64,000 nt of DNA from Modestobacter italicus (GCF_019799965.1 NZ_JABGCJ010000010.1:36346-100345), one strand, 5' to 3'. Numbered from the stretch's first letter, positions 44,496 to 58,756 are shown. A program made the numbers and translations. The notes: generated by a model not told the origin, from the sequence alone.

Positions 44496-45740
44496 ATGAC
44501 GCGACGTGTGTTCTCCGGTGGCCAGGTGCTCGACGGAACGGGCGGGCCCGCGACCCGCGGCGACGTGGCGGTGCAGGACGGCCGCATCGTCGAGGTGGGG
44601 ACCGGTCTGGACGGCGACGAGGTCGTCGACTGCACCGGGGCCACCGTGCTGCCCGGCCTGTTCGACTGCCACGTGCACGTGATGCTCAGCGGCGTCGACA
44701 TGATGCGGCTGCTGCAGACGCCGTTCAGCTACGGGTTCTACGAGGCGGTGCACAACCTGCGCCGCACGCTCGCCCAGGGCATCACCAGCGTGCGGGACGC
44801 CGGCGGCGCGGACCTCGGCGTCGCCCAGGCCGTCCGTGACGGGCTGATCGCCGGCCCGCGGATGCAGATCGCGATCAGCATGCTGTCCCAGACCGGCGGG
44901 CACGGCGACGGCTGGCACGTCTGCGGTGCGGAGGTGCCGCTGATGGCGCCGCACCCGGGCCGGCCCGACACCGTGGTCGACGGCGCCGACGAGATGCGCC
45001 GCACCGTGCGGGAGCTGCTGCGGGCCGGCGCCGACGTGATCAAGGTGGCGACCAGCGGCGGCGTGCTGTCGGCCCGGGACGACCCGCGGCACCCGCACTT
45101 CCGGCCCGCCGAGCTCGACGTGCTGGCCGAGGAGGCCGCCGCGGCCGGGGTGTACGTGATGGCGCACGCGCAGGGCGCCGAGGGGATCAAGGCCGCCGTC
45201 CGGGCCGGGATCCGCTCGATCGAGCACGGCATCTTCCTCGACGACGAGGCGATCGAGCTGATGCTCGCGCACGGCACCTGGCTGGTGCCCACCCTCGCCG
45301 CGCCGCGGGCGGTGCTCACCGCCGCCGCGGCCGGGGCGTCGCTGCCCGAGGCGGTGGTGGAGAAGGCCCGCTCGGTGCAGGCGGTGCACGACGAGTCGGT
45401 GCGCCGGGCCGTCCAGGCGGGGGTCAAGGTGGCGATGGGCACCGACAGCGGGGTCGGCCCGCACGGGGACAACCTCTCCGAGCTGGCCCTGATGGCCGGC
45501 TGTGGCATGACCCCGGAGCAGGCGTGGCACGCCGCGACCCGGTCGGCCGCCGAGCTGCTGGGGGTGGCCGACGAGCTGGGCAGCCTGGAGGTGGGCAAGC
45601 GGGCCGACGTCGTCGTCCTGGACGGCGACGCGACCGACCTGACCGGCCTGTCCGGCCGGGTCCGGGAGGTGTGGCGGGACGGCGTCCTGGTGGCCGCCGG
45701 TGGCGCGACGGTCGAGGCTGGGACCCTGCCGCCTCGCTGA
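44496..45740 (+). CDS. Amidohydrolase family protein (imidazolonepropionase/prolidase-like)
   Basis: This 414-residue metal-dependent hydrolase is related to actinobacterial Xaa-Pro dipeptidases and imidazolonepropionase-like enzymes. The HxH metal motif is FDCHVHVML near residue 57, the bridging lysine is likely in DVIKVATSGGVLS near 183, histidines follow in MAHAQG and SIEHG near 220-246, and the Asp is in MGTDSGVG near 312. It is divergent from the S9 peptidase operon with only 75 bp between them. A shared role in peptide breakdown is possible but inferred. Confidence 0.88.
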   Translation: MTRRVFSGGQVLDGTGGPATRGDVAVQDGRIVEVGTGLDGDEVVDCTGATVLPGLFDCHVHVMLSGVDMMRLLQTPFSYGFYEAVHNLRRTLAQGITSVRDAGGADLGVAQAVRDGLIAGPRMQIAISMLSQTGGHGDGWHVCGAEVPLMAPHPGRPDTVVDGADEMRRTVRELLRAGADVIKVATSGGVLSARDDPRHPHFRPAELDVLAEEAAAAGVYVMAHAQGAEGIKAAVRAGIRSIEHGIFLDDEAIELMLAHGTWLVPTLAAPRAVLTAAAAGASLPEAVVEKARSVQAVHDESVRRAVQAGVKVAMGTDSGVGPHGDNLSELALMAGCGMTPEQAWHAATRSAAELLGVADELGSLEVGKRADVVVLDGDATDLTGLSGRVREVWRDGVLVAAGGATVEAGTLPPR

Positions 45741-45747
45741 CCCCCGT

Positions 45748-45778
45748 CCTGGCGGCCCGGCCGGGCCGGGCCGCCAGG
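45748..45778. terminator. Bidirectional hairpin between amidohydrolase and terC
   Basis: A perfect 13 bp stem (45748-45760 with 45766-45778) has a 5 nt loop, 7 nt after one stop and 3 nt from the other. It should end both converging transcripts. Confidence 0.85.
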
Positions 45779-45781
45779 GCC

Positions 45782-46855
45782 TCAGCTGGACCGGGACCCC
45801 GACTCCGGCGCGGGCGCCGGGCGCCCGGTCGTCTCGGTGCCGACCGGCGTCTCGCCCCGCTCGACCTCGGCCGGCGGGTGCGCCTCGGTGCTCTCGCCGC
45901 GGGTCTTGAGCAGGCTGGCCACGGTCGCGACCAGCAGCACCACGAGGATCACCGTCAGCGACAGCCAGGTCGGGATCGCCGGCACGCTCTCCAGCGGCTC
46001 GCGGTGGCCCAGGAACGGGTACTGGTTCTCGTGGACGGCCTCGAGGATCAGCTTGACGCCGATGAAGGCGAGGATCACGGCCAGGCCGAGGGACAGGTAG
46101 ACCAGGCGCTTGAGCAGGCCGCCGAGCAGGAAGTACAGCTGGCGCAGGCCCATCAGCGCGAAGATGTTCGCGGTGAAGACGATGAACGGCTCACGGGTCA
46201 GCCCGAAGATCGCCGGGATGCTGTCCAGCGCGAAGAGCAGGTCGGTGGTGCCCAGCGCCAGGAAGACGACGATCATCGGCGTCCAGAGCTTCTTGCCGTC
46301 CTGAACGACCCGGATCTTGCTCTCGTGGAAGTCCTGGGTCATCGGCAGCACCTTGCGCATGCGCCGGATGAAGCCGTTCTCCTCGTAGTCCTCGTCCTCG
46401 TCGCGGTGCCGGACCAGGTTGATCGCGGTGTACACGAGGAAGGCGCCGAAGAGGTAGAAGACCCAGATGAACTGCTCGATCAGGGCGGCGCCGGCGAGGA
46501 TGAAGAGCCCGCGGAGCACCAGCGCGATGATGATCCCGACCATCAGGACCTCTTGCTGCAGCTTCCGAGGCACCTGGAAGCGGGCCATGATGATCACGAA
46601 GACGAACAGGTTGTCGACCGACAGCGAGTACTCGGTCAGCCAGCCCGCGTAGAACTCGGTGGCGAACGTGCCGTTGGTGACGGCGAAGACGATGCCGCCG
46701 AACACCAGCGCGAGGGCCACGTAGAAGACGACCCAGCCGGTCGCCTCCTTGACGGAGGGCTCGTGCGGACGGCGGACGACGATGGCGAGATCGGCGAGCA
46801 GCAGGACGGTGAGCCCCACGAACGTCGCGATCTCGAACCAGACGGGGAGCTCCAC
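45782..46855 (-). CDS. TerC family membrane protein (first paralogue)
   Basis: TerC proteins are multi-pass membrane proteins linked to tellurium resistance and, more recently, to manganese export or protein metalation. This 357-residue copy has about eight helices, the signature YSLSVDNLFVFVIIMARFQVP near residue 80 and LFALDSIPAIFGLT near 210, whose Asp/Asn residues are conserved. The C-terminal ~45 residues are polar. The GTG at 46855 follows TACAGT by 7 nt (leaderless). No riboswitch precedes this copy, unlike the second terC. Confidence 0.92.
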   Translation of the reverse strand: MELPVWFEIATFVGLTVLLLADLAIVVRRPHEPSVKEATGWVVFYVALALVFGGIVFAVTNGTFATEFYAGWLTEYSLSVDNLFVFVIIMARFQVPRKLQQEVLMVGIIIALVLRGLFILAGAALIEQFIWVFYLFGAFLVYTAINLVRHRDEDEDYEENGFIRRMRKVLPMTQDFHESKIRVVQDGKKLWTPMIVVFLALGTTDLLFALDSIPAIFGLTREPFIVFTANIFALMGLRQLYFLLGGLLKRLVYLSLGLAVILAFIGVKLILEAVHENQYPFLGHREPLESVPAIPTWLSLTVILVVLLVATVASLLKTRGESTEAHPPAEVERGETPVGTETTGRPAPAPESGSRSS

Positions 46856-46862
46856 GGGCGGG

Positions 46863-46868
46863 ACTGTA
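46863..46868 (-). promoter_or_regulatory. -10 box of the first terC (leaderless)
   Basis: Minus-strand TACAGT lies 7 nt before the GTG at 46855. Confidence 0.5.
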
Positions 46869-46908
46869 CAAGTTGGTTGGGCACACCACTGGGTCAGGCG
46901 CAGACGCG

Positions 46909-46944
46909 CAGGCGCCCGGCGGGTCGGGACCCACCGGGCGCCTG
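46909..46944 (-). terminator. Second hairpin downstream of terC paralogue 2
   Basis: A 16 bp stem (46909-46924 with 46929-46944) has a 4 nt loop. Its one mismatch (46920/46933) is a G-U pair only in minus-strand RNA, so the structure suits a minus-strand terminator. It follows the hairpin at 46977-47001. Confidence 0.7.
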
Positions 46945-46976
46945 CGGACGGCGTGCGGCTGCGCACCGGCAGCCCC

Positions 46977-47001
46977 GGGGGACGACGCATCGTCGTCCCC
47001 C
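46977..47001 (-). terminator. First hairpin after terC paralogue 2
   Basis: A perfect 11 bp stem (46977-46987 with 46991-47001) with a 3 nt loop ends 17 nt past the terC stop. The two hairpins separate the terC genes into two transcription units. Confidence 0.78.
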
Positions 47002-47017
47002 CGGACTGCCGCCCTGC

Positions 47018-48142
47018 TCAGTCGGTGCGGGACTCCGGTCGGCTGACCGGCACCTCGCGCGGGTCGGCCGGCGCATCGGCCGTGTCGGCGTCCGGGTCGC
47101 CCGGCGCCCCGATGTGCCGCCCGGAGCTGTCGGCGCCCGGCTCGCCGGCGCCGTGCTGCTGACGCCGCTGGGCGTCCTTCTTGTTCTTGCGCAGGCTGGC
47201 CCAGGTGGTCACCAGCAGGGTGACCAGGATGACCAGCAGCGACAACCAGGTCGGGATCTCGGGGATCGCCGTGACGTGCTCGCCGCCGTTGATGAACGGC
47301 AGCTCGTTCTCGTGCAGGGCGTGGATGACCAGCTTGATGCCGATGAAGCCCAGGATCACGGCCAGGCCGTAGGCGAGGTACACCAGCTTGTCGAGCAGCC
47401 CGTCCAGCAGGAAGAACAGCTGCCGCAGGCCCAGCAGCGCGAAGGCGTTCGCGGTGAAGACCAGGTAGGTCTCCTGGGTGAGCCCGAAGATCGCCGGGAT
47501 CGAGTCGACGGCGAAGAGGATGTCCGCGCTGCCGATGGCGATCAGCGCGATGGCCAGCGGGGTGATGTGCCGCTTGCCGTCCAGCTTCGCGGTGAGCCGG
47601 TCGGAGTGGTACTCCCCGGTCGTCGGCACCACCTTGCGGGTGAGCCGCAGGACCGAGTTCTCCTTGAACTCCTCGTTCTCGTCGTGCCCGCCGCTCCGGG
47701 CCTGGGCCCAGGCGGTGTAGATCAGGAAGCCGCCGAAGACGTAGAAGATCCAGCTGAAGTTCGCGATGAACGCGGCGCCGACGAAGATGAAGACCGTCCG
47801 CAGCACCAGCGCGAAGGCGATGCCGAACAGCAGCACCTTCTGCTGCAGCTCCCGCGGGACCGCAAAGCTGGCCATGATCAGCACGAAGACGAAGAGGTTG
47901 TCGACCGACAGGCTCTTCTCGGTGACCCAGCCGGCGAAGTACTCACCGGCGTAGGTGCCGCCCCAGAACAGCAGCACCACCAGGCCGAACAGGACGGCGA
48001 TGCCGACGTAGACCGCCGACCAGGTTGCGGATTCCTTCAGGGTCGGCGCGTGCGGCGTCCGCACGTGGCCGATGAAGTCGAAGACGAGCATCCCGATGAT
48101 CGCGGCAACGGTGATGCCCCAGACCCACAGGGGGACGTCCAT
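47018..48142 (-). CDS. TerC family membrane protein (second paralogue, riboswitch-controlled)
   Basis: This 374-residue TerC-type membrane protein has the signature KSLSVDNLFVFVLIMASFAVP near residue 80 and LFAVDSIPAIFGLTQETY near 205. The C-terminal ~60 residues are polar, with a KKDAQRRQQH segment. Given the manganese riboswitch in its leader, manganese export or metal homeostasis is the likely role. The ATG at 48142 was chosen over the one two codons upstream because GGAGG lies at the right distance only for the former. It is similar in length and layout to the neighbouring terC, suggesting tandem duplication or paralogue recruitment. Confidence 0.93.
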   Translation of the reverse strand: MDVPLWVWGITVAAIIGMLVFDFIGHVRTPHAPTLKESATWSAVYVGIAVLFGLVVLLFWGGTYAGEYFAGWVTEKSLSVDNLFVFVLIMASFAVPRELQQKVLLFGIAFALVLRTVFIFVGAAFIANFSWIFYVFGGFLIYTAWAQARSGGHDENEEFKENSVLRLTRKVVPTTGEYHSDRLTAKLDGKRHITPLAIALIAIGSADILFAVDSIPAIFGLTQETYLVFTANAFALLGLRQLFFLLDGLLDKLVYLAYGLAVILGFIGIKLVIHALHENELPFINGGEHVTAIPEIPTWLSLLVILVTLLVTTWASLRKNKKDAQRRQQHGAGEPGADSSGRHIGAPGDPDADTADAPADPREVPVSRPESRTD

Positions 48143-48176
48143 GCACATTCCTCCGGTGCTGGCAGGTGTCAGTACC

Positions 48177-48276
48177 GGAGGTCTCTCCCACCGACCCGGA
48201 CCACGGGCCGGCCAGCAGCGCCGGGGGTCATCGGACCCCGTGTTGACGACGGTGCCGTGCCGGGATACTCCCCTCC
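48177..48276 (-). promoter_or_regulatory. yybP-ykoY (manganese) riboswitch upstream of terC
   Basis: On the minus strand the leader runs from GGAGGGGAGTATCCC (48276 down) through CGTCGTCAACAC to GAGAGACCTCC (ending 48177). The GGAGG/CCTCC ends close the P1 stem. The GGGGAGUA, CGUCGUCAA and AGACCU words are the core of Rfam family yybP-ykoY, and the ~100 nt size fits. It ends 34 nt before the terC ATG. Many members of this family sense Mn2+ and control terC-like or mntP genes. Confidence 0.88.
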
Positions 48277-48421
48277 ACGTCGGGCTCGACACCGTGGGCG
48301 GCCAACAGCTGCCCCAGTGAGAACCCGAAGTCCGCAACGCCCGGGGCAGCCGCAGAGTTCCCCGGATCGGCGACTTCCTCGCCCGTCGCGCTCCGGGCGG
48401 ACCTGGACGGGCGGTGCCGCC

Positions 48422-50539
<2,118 letters not shown>

Positions 50540-51268
50540 GGGGACGACGGTACGACGGGGGTGCGACAGGACGGGCCGGTCGCCGTCCCGCCGCTGGTCG
50601 GGAGGGTGGGCGGACTCCTGCCCACTCCTGGGACAGGTGGTGCACCCGGCGCCCGGGACACGGCCGGAGAGCTTGCCGTCGACCACCGGATGCCCCTAGC
50701 GTCTGCGCCCGCAGGAGCGAGCAGCACCGGTCACCACCAGCGCCACCCGGACGCCGGGCGAGGTCGGCGGTGACCGGGCTGCCCGCCCTCGCCTCCTCCC
50801 GCGCGCCACCGTCGCCCCCCACCAGCGCGCCTGACCCGCCGGCTCGCTCGTCGAGGGTCGGGGCATCGACGTGTCACCCCGGGGTGATGCGTCGACAGCG
50901 CGCCACTCGACGGGCGAGTCCGGCGCTGATCCGGGCGATCAGCTGGTCGGGTCGGTGAGGCCGAAGACGGCGCGGGCGCCAGGTCGTCCCCGAGGCCGCC
51001 CACCTGGCCGGTGGCGACCCGGTCCGGACGACGTCGCACCCTGACGACCCGGCCGCGTCGGTCGAGGTCAGGACGCCGCGCGCACGCACCGCGGACTTGG
51101 CAGACTCCTCCCGGACACCCCGCCGTCCGGCCACCGTGTCCTGCCTCTCGGCAGGTGTGCGGAGGCCCCGACGCGGGCATCCACCGTCGAACCCCCCGGT
51201 TCAGCCGCCACGACCCGCGCCCTGCGCCTCCGCCCAGGGGCGATCAGCTTCAGGAGGACGACCCCTTC
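50540..51268. other. 729 bp region without a convincing gene
   Basis: Between divergent uvrB and glgX I find no gene-like reading frame: short open frames exist on both strands but none has start context or similarity. The left part must hold the uvrB promoter and the right part the glgX promoter. The only clear structure is the palindrome at 50866-50895. No tRNA or known RNA motif was recognised. Confidence 0.6.
50866..50895. repeat. 30 bp imperfect palindrome in the uvrB-glgX gap
   Basis: The arms TCGACGTGTCACCCC and GGGGTGATGCGTCGA are reverse complements except for two central bases per arm (TG/TG), with no loop. This even symmetry is more like an operator than a terminator. It lies 326 bp from uvrB and 373 bp from glgX. 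Function unknown. Confidence 0.7.
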
Positions 51269-53370
<2,102 letters not shown>

Positions 53371-53374
<4 letters not shown>

Positions 53375-55707
53375 CCCAGCCCGCCGGAGGGCAGCCGAGC
53401 GAGAGCCGGCGCCGGGAGGTGCCCGCCAGCACCTACCGGCTGCAGGTGACCGCCGACTTCACCCTGGACGACGCCGCGGCGGTGGCCGGGTACCTGGCCG
53501 ACCTCGGGGTGACCCACGCGTACTCCTCGCCGCTGCTGCGCTCGGCGGCGGGGAGCACGCACGGGTACGACACGGTCGACCACGCGCACATCGACGAGCC
53601 GCGCGGCGGCCGGGCCGGGTTCGACCGGCTGGTCGCCGCGCTGCACGAGCACGGCCTGGGCCTGGTGCTGGACCTGGTGCCCAACCACATGGGCGTCAGC
53701 GACCCGGCCGAGTCAGGCTGGTGGTGGGACCTGCTGCAGCACGGGCGGGAGTCCGTGCACGCCGACGCCTTCGACGTGGACTGGGACTTCGGTGGCGGCA
53801 AGGTCCGGATCCCGGTGCTGGGCAGCGCGGACGACGTCGCGCAGCTGACCGTCACCGACGGCGAGCTGCGGTACTACGACAACCGCTTCCCGATCGCCCC
53901 CGGCACCGAGGGCGGGTCGCCGCAGGAGGTGCACGCCCGGCAGCACTACGAGCTGGTCGACTGGCGGCGCGCCGACGACCAGCTCAACTACCGGCGGTTC
54001 TTCGCGATCAACACCCTGGCCGGTCTGCGGGTGGAGGACCCGGAGGTCTTCCGGGCCACCCACGCGCTGATCGTGGAGCTGGTCGAGAACGGCTCGGTCG
54101 ACGCGCTGCGGATCGACCACCCGGACGGCCTCGCCGATCCCAAGGGCTACCTGGACGCCCTCGCCGAGGCCACCGGCAACCGGTGGACCGTGGTGGAGAA
54201 GATCCTCGAGCCGGGCGAGGAGCTGCCCGAGTCGTGGAAGACGGCCGGGACGACGGGCTACGACGCGCTGTCCGAGGTCGACGAGGTGCTCGTCGACCCG
54301 GCCGGCGAGGCGGCGGTCACCGCGCTGGACACCGAGCTGGCCGGGAAGGCGGTGGACTACGCGCAGCTGGTGCACGACTGCAAGCGCGAGGTCACCGACG
54401 GCATGCTCGGCTCGGAGGTGGCCCGGCTGCACCGGATCGTCGGCGACCTGCCCGGCGTCCCGGCGGAGCAGGTGACCGAGGGGCTGGCCGAACTGCTGGC
54501 GTCCTTCCCGGTCTACCGCAGCTACCTGCCCGACGGCCGCGAGCACCTGGACGAGACCGTGGCGGCGGTCAAGCAGCGGCGGCCCGACCTGGCGGCCGCG
54601 GTGGACGCGCTGCACCCGCTGCTCGGCTCGGCCGGCACGGAGCTGGCGACCCGCTTCGAGCAGACCTCGGGCCCGGTGATGGCCAAGGGCGTCGAGGACA
54701 GCGCCTACTACCGGTGGGCGCGGTTCGTGGCGCTCAACGAGGTGGGCGGCGACCCGGCTCGCTTCGGTTCGACGGTCGCGGAGTTCCACGAGGCCCAGCA
54801 GCGGCGGGCCGAGCGCCGTCCGGCGTCGATGACGACGCTGTCCACGCACGACACCAAGCGCAGCGAGGACGTCCGGGCCCGGCTGGCCGTGCTCGCCGAG
54901 GTGCCCAGCGAGTGGGCCGGCCTCGTGCGCGGCTGGCTCGGCCGGCACCCGCTGGCCGACCGGCAGCTGGCCCACCTGGTGTGGCAGAACCTGGTCGGCG
55001 CCTGGCCGCTCTCCCGGGAGCGGGCGCACGCCTACGTGGAGAAGGCCGCCCGGGAGGCGGGCACCTCGACCACCTGGACCAACCCGGTGCAGGAGTTCGA
55101 GGACCAGCTGCACGCGCTGGTCGACGCCGCCTACGACGACGAGACAACGCACGCCGAGATCGAGGCGTTCGTCGCCCGCATCCGGCCCTTCGGGTTCAGC
55201 AACTCGCTGAGCCAGAAGCTGCTGCAGCTGACCATCGCCGGCGTCCCGGACGTCTACCAGGGCACCGAGCTGTGGGACTTCTCGCTGGTCGACCCGGACA
55301 ACCGCCGTCCGGTCGACTACGAGCTGCGGCGCAGCCTGCTCACCCGGCTCGACGAGGGCTGGGTGCCGCCGGTCGACGAGACCGGCGCGGCCAAGCTGCT
55401 GGTGGTCTCCCGCACGCTGCGGCACCGCCGCGACTCCCCCGAGGCCTACGCCGGCTACACGCCGGTCGAGGCCACCGGCCCGGCCGCCGACTCGGTGATC
55501 GCCTTCGACCGCGGTGGGGTGGTGACCGTGGCGACCCGCCGGCCGGTGCACCTGGCCGAGACCGGCTGGGGCGACACCACCGTGGGCTCCCGCACCGGGG
55601 CCTGGCGGGACCTCCTCACCGGCACCCGGGTGGTCTCCGACCGCGCCGGGGTCCGGCTGGACGAGCTGCTCACCCAGCTGCCGGTCGCCCTGCTCGTCCG
55701 GGACTGA
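53371..55707 (+). CDS. treY: Maltooligosyltrehalose synthase
   Basis: TreY turns the reducing end of maltooligosaccharides into a trehalosyl group. The 778-residue GH13 protein begins with PASTYRLQVTADFTLDDAA, then YLADLGVTHAYSSPLLRSAAGSTHGYD, LVLDLVPNHMGVSDP near 90, DALRIDHPDGLADPKGYL near 245 (nucleophile Asp), and ETSGP/MAKGVEDSAYYRW near 430-446; the C-terminal end has VPDVYQGTELWDFSLVDPDNRR. The GTG start overlaps the glgX stop by 4 bp. Its usual partner treZ is not next but 4.3 kb away. A hairpin repeat follows the stop by 4 nt. Confidence 0.96.
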
Positions 55708-55711
55708 GGAA

Positions 55712-55767
55712 GGACCCCTCTGCCCCCCACCACTCGCAAGCTCGCGGCGGGACCCTGCAGAGGGGCC
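55712..55767 (+). repeat. Stop-proximal hairpin repeat, copy D (after treY)
   Basis: This begins 4 nt after the treY stop. The outer stem CCCCTCTGC (55715-55723) pairs perfectly with 55757-55765. Inner words CCCCCCACC, CTCGCAAGCTCG and GGCGGG match copies A and C. Confidence 0.87.
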
Positions 55768-56012
55768 GGAAGAACGACACGCACGGCGGTCGGGCCCTCG
55801 GGTCCGGCCGCCGTCCGGCGTCCGGGGCGGTGACGCAGCGTCCGCGCCGGCGCACACGGAGCCGCCGAGGGGTCGGCCTGTCGCGACCGCTCCTGGGCGG
55901 ATGCCGGATCGACGCCGGAGCGCACGAGCGGAACCGGACGGTCTCGCACAGCATGGGTCGCGTGCCCGGGCCGGAATGGCCGGGCGCGAGGCACCGGACC
56001 GCCCAACCCCGT

Positions 56013-56768
<756 letters not shown>

Positions 56769-56773
56769 GAGAT

Positions 56774-56813
56774 CCCCTGCCCTCCCCGGCCGACGTGGTG
56801 GGGAGGGCAGGGG
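56774..56813. terminator. Bidirectional hairpin terminator
   Basis: A perfect 14 bp stem (56774-56787 with 56800-56813) has a 12 nt loop. It lies 5 nt after the Rpf stop and 6 nt from the converging permease stop. Confidence 0.85.
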
Positions 56814-56819
56814 CCTGCG

Positions 56820-58031
56820 TCAGAACCTGATCGCGTCGATCACCTTCACCCGGACGGCGATCAGCGCGGGCACCAGCCCGGCCAGCGCCCCCACGGCGGT
56901 GGCGGCGAGCAGCCCCTCGACCGCGGCCGAGACCGGGAAGCCGGGGGCGTCGACCAGCGGGACGCCCCCGGCCAGCCACCGCTCCAGCGGCAGGTTGCGC
57001 ACGATCGCCACCGACAGGGCCACCGCGGCCAGCCCGGCCAGGGCGGTGGCCACCACGCTCTCCAGCACGACCGCGGAGAAGACCCGGGCGGAGGTCGCCC
57101 CGAAGCTGCGCCGCACGCCGATCTCCCGGATCCGCTGCCGCACGGTGACCAGCCCGATGTTCAGCACGCCCAGCCCGCCGAGGAACAGCACCACCAGCCC
57201 GGCCGCGCGCACCGCGAGCCGCAGCTTGGCGATGGTGTCCTCCAGGTTCTCCGGGTCCTGCCGGTTGGCCTGCACCTCCGCGCCGGGCAGCAGCCGGGCC
57301 AGGTCGGTCTGCACCGCGGCCACCACCGCGTCCGCCTGGTCGGAGGGCACCCACAGCTCCAGGGAGGGCGGTGACCAGAAACCGACCCCGCCGGCCGAGG
57401 CCGTGGCGTCCCCGGCCGAGGAGTCGATCCGGTAGGCGCTCGGGTAGCCCTCGTTCCAGGCGACCACCCCCACGATCGTGGCGAGCACCGGCTGCGGTCC
57501 ACCGATCACCACGGTCGGGTGCCCGCTCAGGTCGGCCGCCCCGAGCAGTCCGAGGAAGTCGCGGTTGACCACCAGCGCGGGCGACAGGCTCTGCCGGTCA
57601 CCCGAGCGGAGCCAGCGGCCCTCGACCGGCTGGATGCGATGCAGCGGCCCGTAGGACGGCGACACCCGCCGCGTCTCCACCGCCTGGGTGCCGCCGGGGA
57701 AGCGGTAGAGCCCGTTCTCGTAGGCGAGGGTGGCCACCGCCTCCTCCGGCAGCCCGTACCGGCTGACCAGCGCCTGCACCCCGGCGTCCCACTCGTCCCG
57801 TGGCACGCTGCCGGTCATCGGGTCATAGGCCGAGACGCCGATGGTCGCCGTCCGCCCGCCGCTGGCCTCGCCCTGCTCCTGCTGCACCTGGGCAGCCATC
57901 TGGCCCAGCGCCGTGACCGTGGTCATCGCCAGCACGGCCAGGAACACCCCGACCAGCGACAGCAGCACCCGGGCCTTGTGCACCCGGACCTCGCCCCAGG
58001 CCTCGCTGAGCGTGCCCAGCAGCCCGGTCAT
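56820..58031 (-). CDS. ABC transporter permease, MacB/FtsX-like
   Basis: This 403-residue permease has one N-terminal helix (~20-42), a large extracellular MacB-PCD-type domain (~45-280), and three C-terminal helices forming the FtsX domain (LGVLNIGLVTVRQRIREIGV near 290-310, with RRSFGATSARVF after it). The ATG at 58031 overlaps the ATPase stop by 4 bp; the longer frame upstream lies inside that gene. With the ATPase and the adaptor it forms a tripartite export or cell-envelope stress system. The substrate is not known. Confidence 0.9.
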   Translation of the reverse strand: MTGLLGTLSEAWGEVRVHKARVLLSLVGVFLAVLAMTTVTALGQMAAQVQQEQGEASGGRTATIGVSAYDPMTGSVPRDEWDAGVQALVSRYGLPEEAVATLAYENGLYRFPGGTQAVETRRVSPSYGPLHRIQPVEGRWLRSGDRQSLSPALVVNRDFLGLLGAADLSGHPTVVIGGPQPVLATIVGVVAWNEGYPSAYRIDSSAGDATASAGGVGFWSPPSLELWVPSDQADAVVAAVQTDLARLLPGAEVQANRQDPENLEDTIAKLRLAVRAAGLVVLFLGGLGVLNIGLVTVRQRIREIGVRRSFGATSARVFSAVVLESVVATALAGLAAVALSVAIVRNLPLERWLAGGVPLVDAPGFPVSAAVEGLLAATAVGALAGLVPALIAVRVKVIDAIRF

Positions 58032-58756
58032 GCGTCGGTCCGGTCGCTCGTCGCGGCGGCCAGGGCACCGCCGGCGGCGACCGGGGTGAGCCGGCCGTGG
58101 TCGAGCCGGAAGCGTCGACCGGCGAGTGCGGCGACCGAGAGGTCGTGGGTGATCGTCACCAGCGCGGCACCGTTCTCCGCGGTCACCTCGGCCAGCAGGG
58201 CCATCACCGCTGCGCCGGTCTCCACGTCGAGAGCGCCGGTCGGCTCGTCGGCGAGCACCACCCGCGGCCCGCGGACCAGGGCGCGGGCGATCGCCACCCG
58301 TTGCTGCTCGCCGCCGGAGAGCTTCTCCGGCACCGACAGCGCGCGGGGGCCGAGCCCCACCCGGTCGAGCATCGCCCGGGCGGCCCGGTTGCGGGTCAGG
58401 AACTCCCGGCCGCGGGCGTAGAGCAGCGGCGCGGCGACGTTCTCCTCCGCGGTGCGGCGGGGCAGCAGGTTGAACTGCTGGAAGACGAAGCCGAAGGTCT
58501 CCCCCCGCAGCCGGGACCGCCGCCGGCCGCCGAGGGAGTCGGTCGGCTGACCGTCCAGCAGGTACGTGCCGGCGGTCGGGCTGTCCAGCAGGCCCAGCAC
58601 GTTGAGCAGGGTGGACTTCCCGGAGCCGGACCGCCCGACGATCGACACGTGCTCCCCGGGTTCGACGCTCAGGTCGACCCCGGCCAGCACGGGCAGCAGG
58701 CTCCCGTCCGGGAGGCGCACGTCCCGGCCGATGCCGGTGAGCTCGAGCAGGCTCAC
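58028..58756 (-). CDS. ABC transporter ATP-binding protein, MacB-type
   Basis: This 242-residue ATPase has Walker A GRSGSGKSTLLN near residue 41, the Q-loop in FVFQQFNLLP, the signature LSGGEQQRVAIARAL near 145, and Walker B VVLADEPTGALD near 165. The LolD/MacB-type match is clear. The GTG at 58756 overlaps the adaptor stop by 4 bp (GTGA), and its own stop overlaps the permease ATG. Confidence 0.94.
   Translation of the reverse strand: MSLLELTGIGRDVRLPDGSLLPVLAGVDLSVEPGEHVSIVGRSGSGKSTLLNVLGLLDSPTAGTYLLDGQPTDSLGGRRRSRLRGETFGFVFQQFNLLPRRTAEENVAAPLLYARGREFLTRNRAARAMLDRVGLGPRALSVPEKLSGGEQQRVAIARALVRGPRVVLADEPTGALDVETGAAVMALLAEVTAENGAALVTITHDLSVAALAGRRFRLDHGRLTPVAAGGALAAATSDRTDA

Noticed and set aside
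50731-51180. Open frames in the uvrB-glgX gap as a hypothetical gene
   Set aside because: Frames on both strands overlap, with no ribosome-binding site, no -10 box at the start and no recognisable motif.
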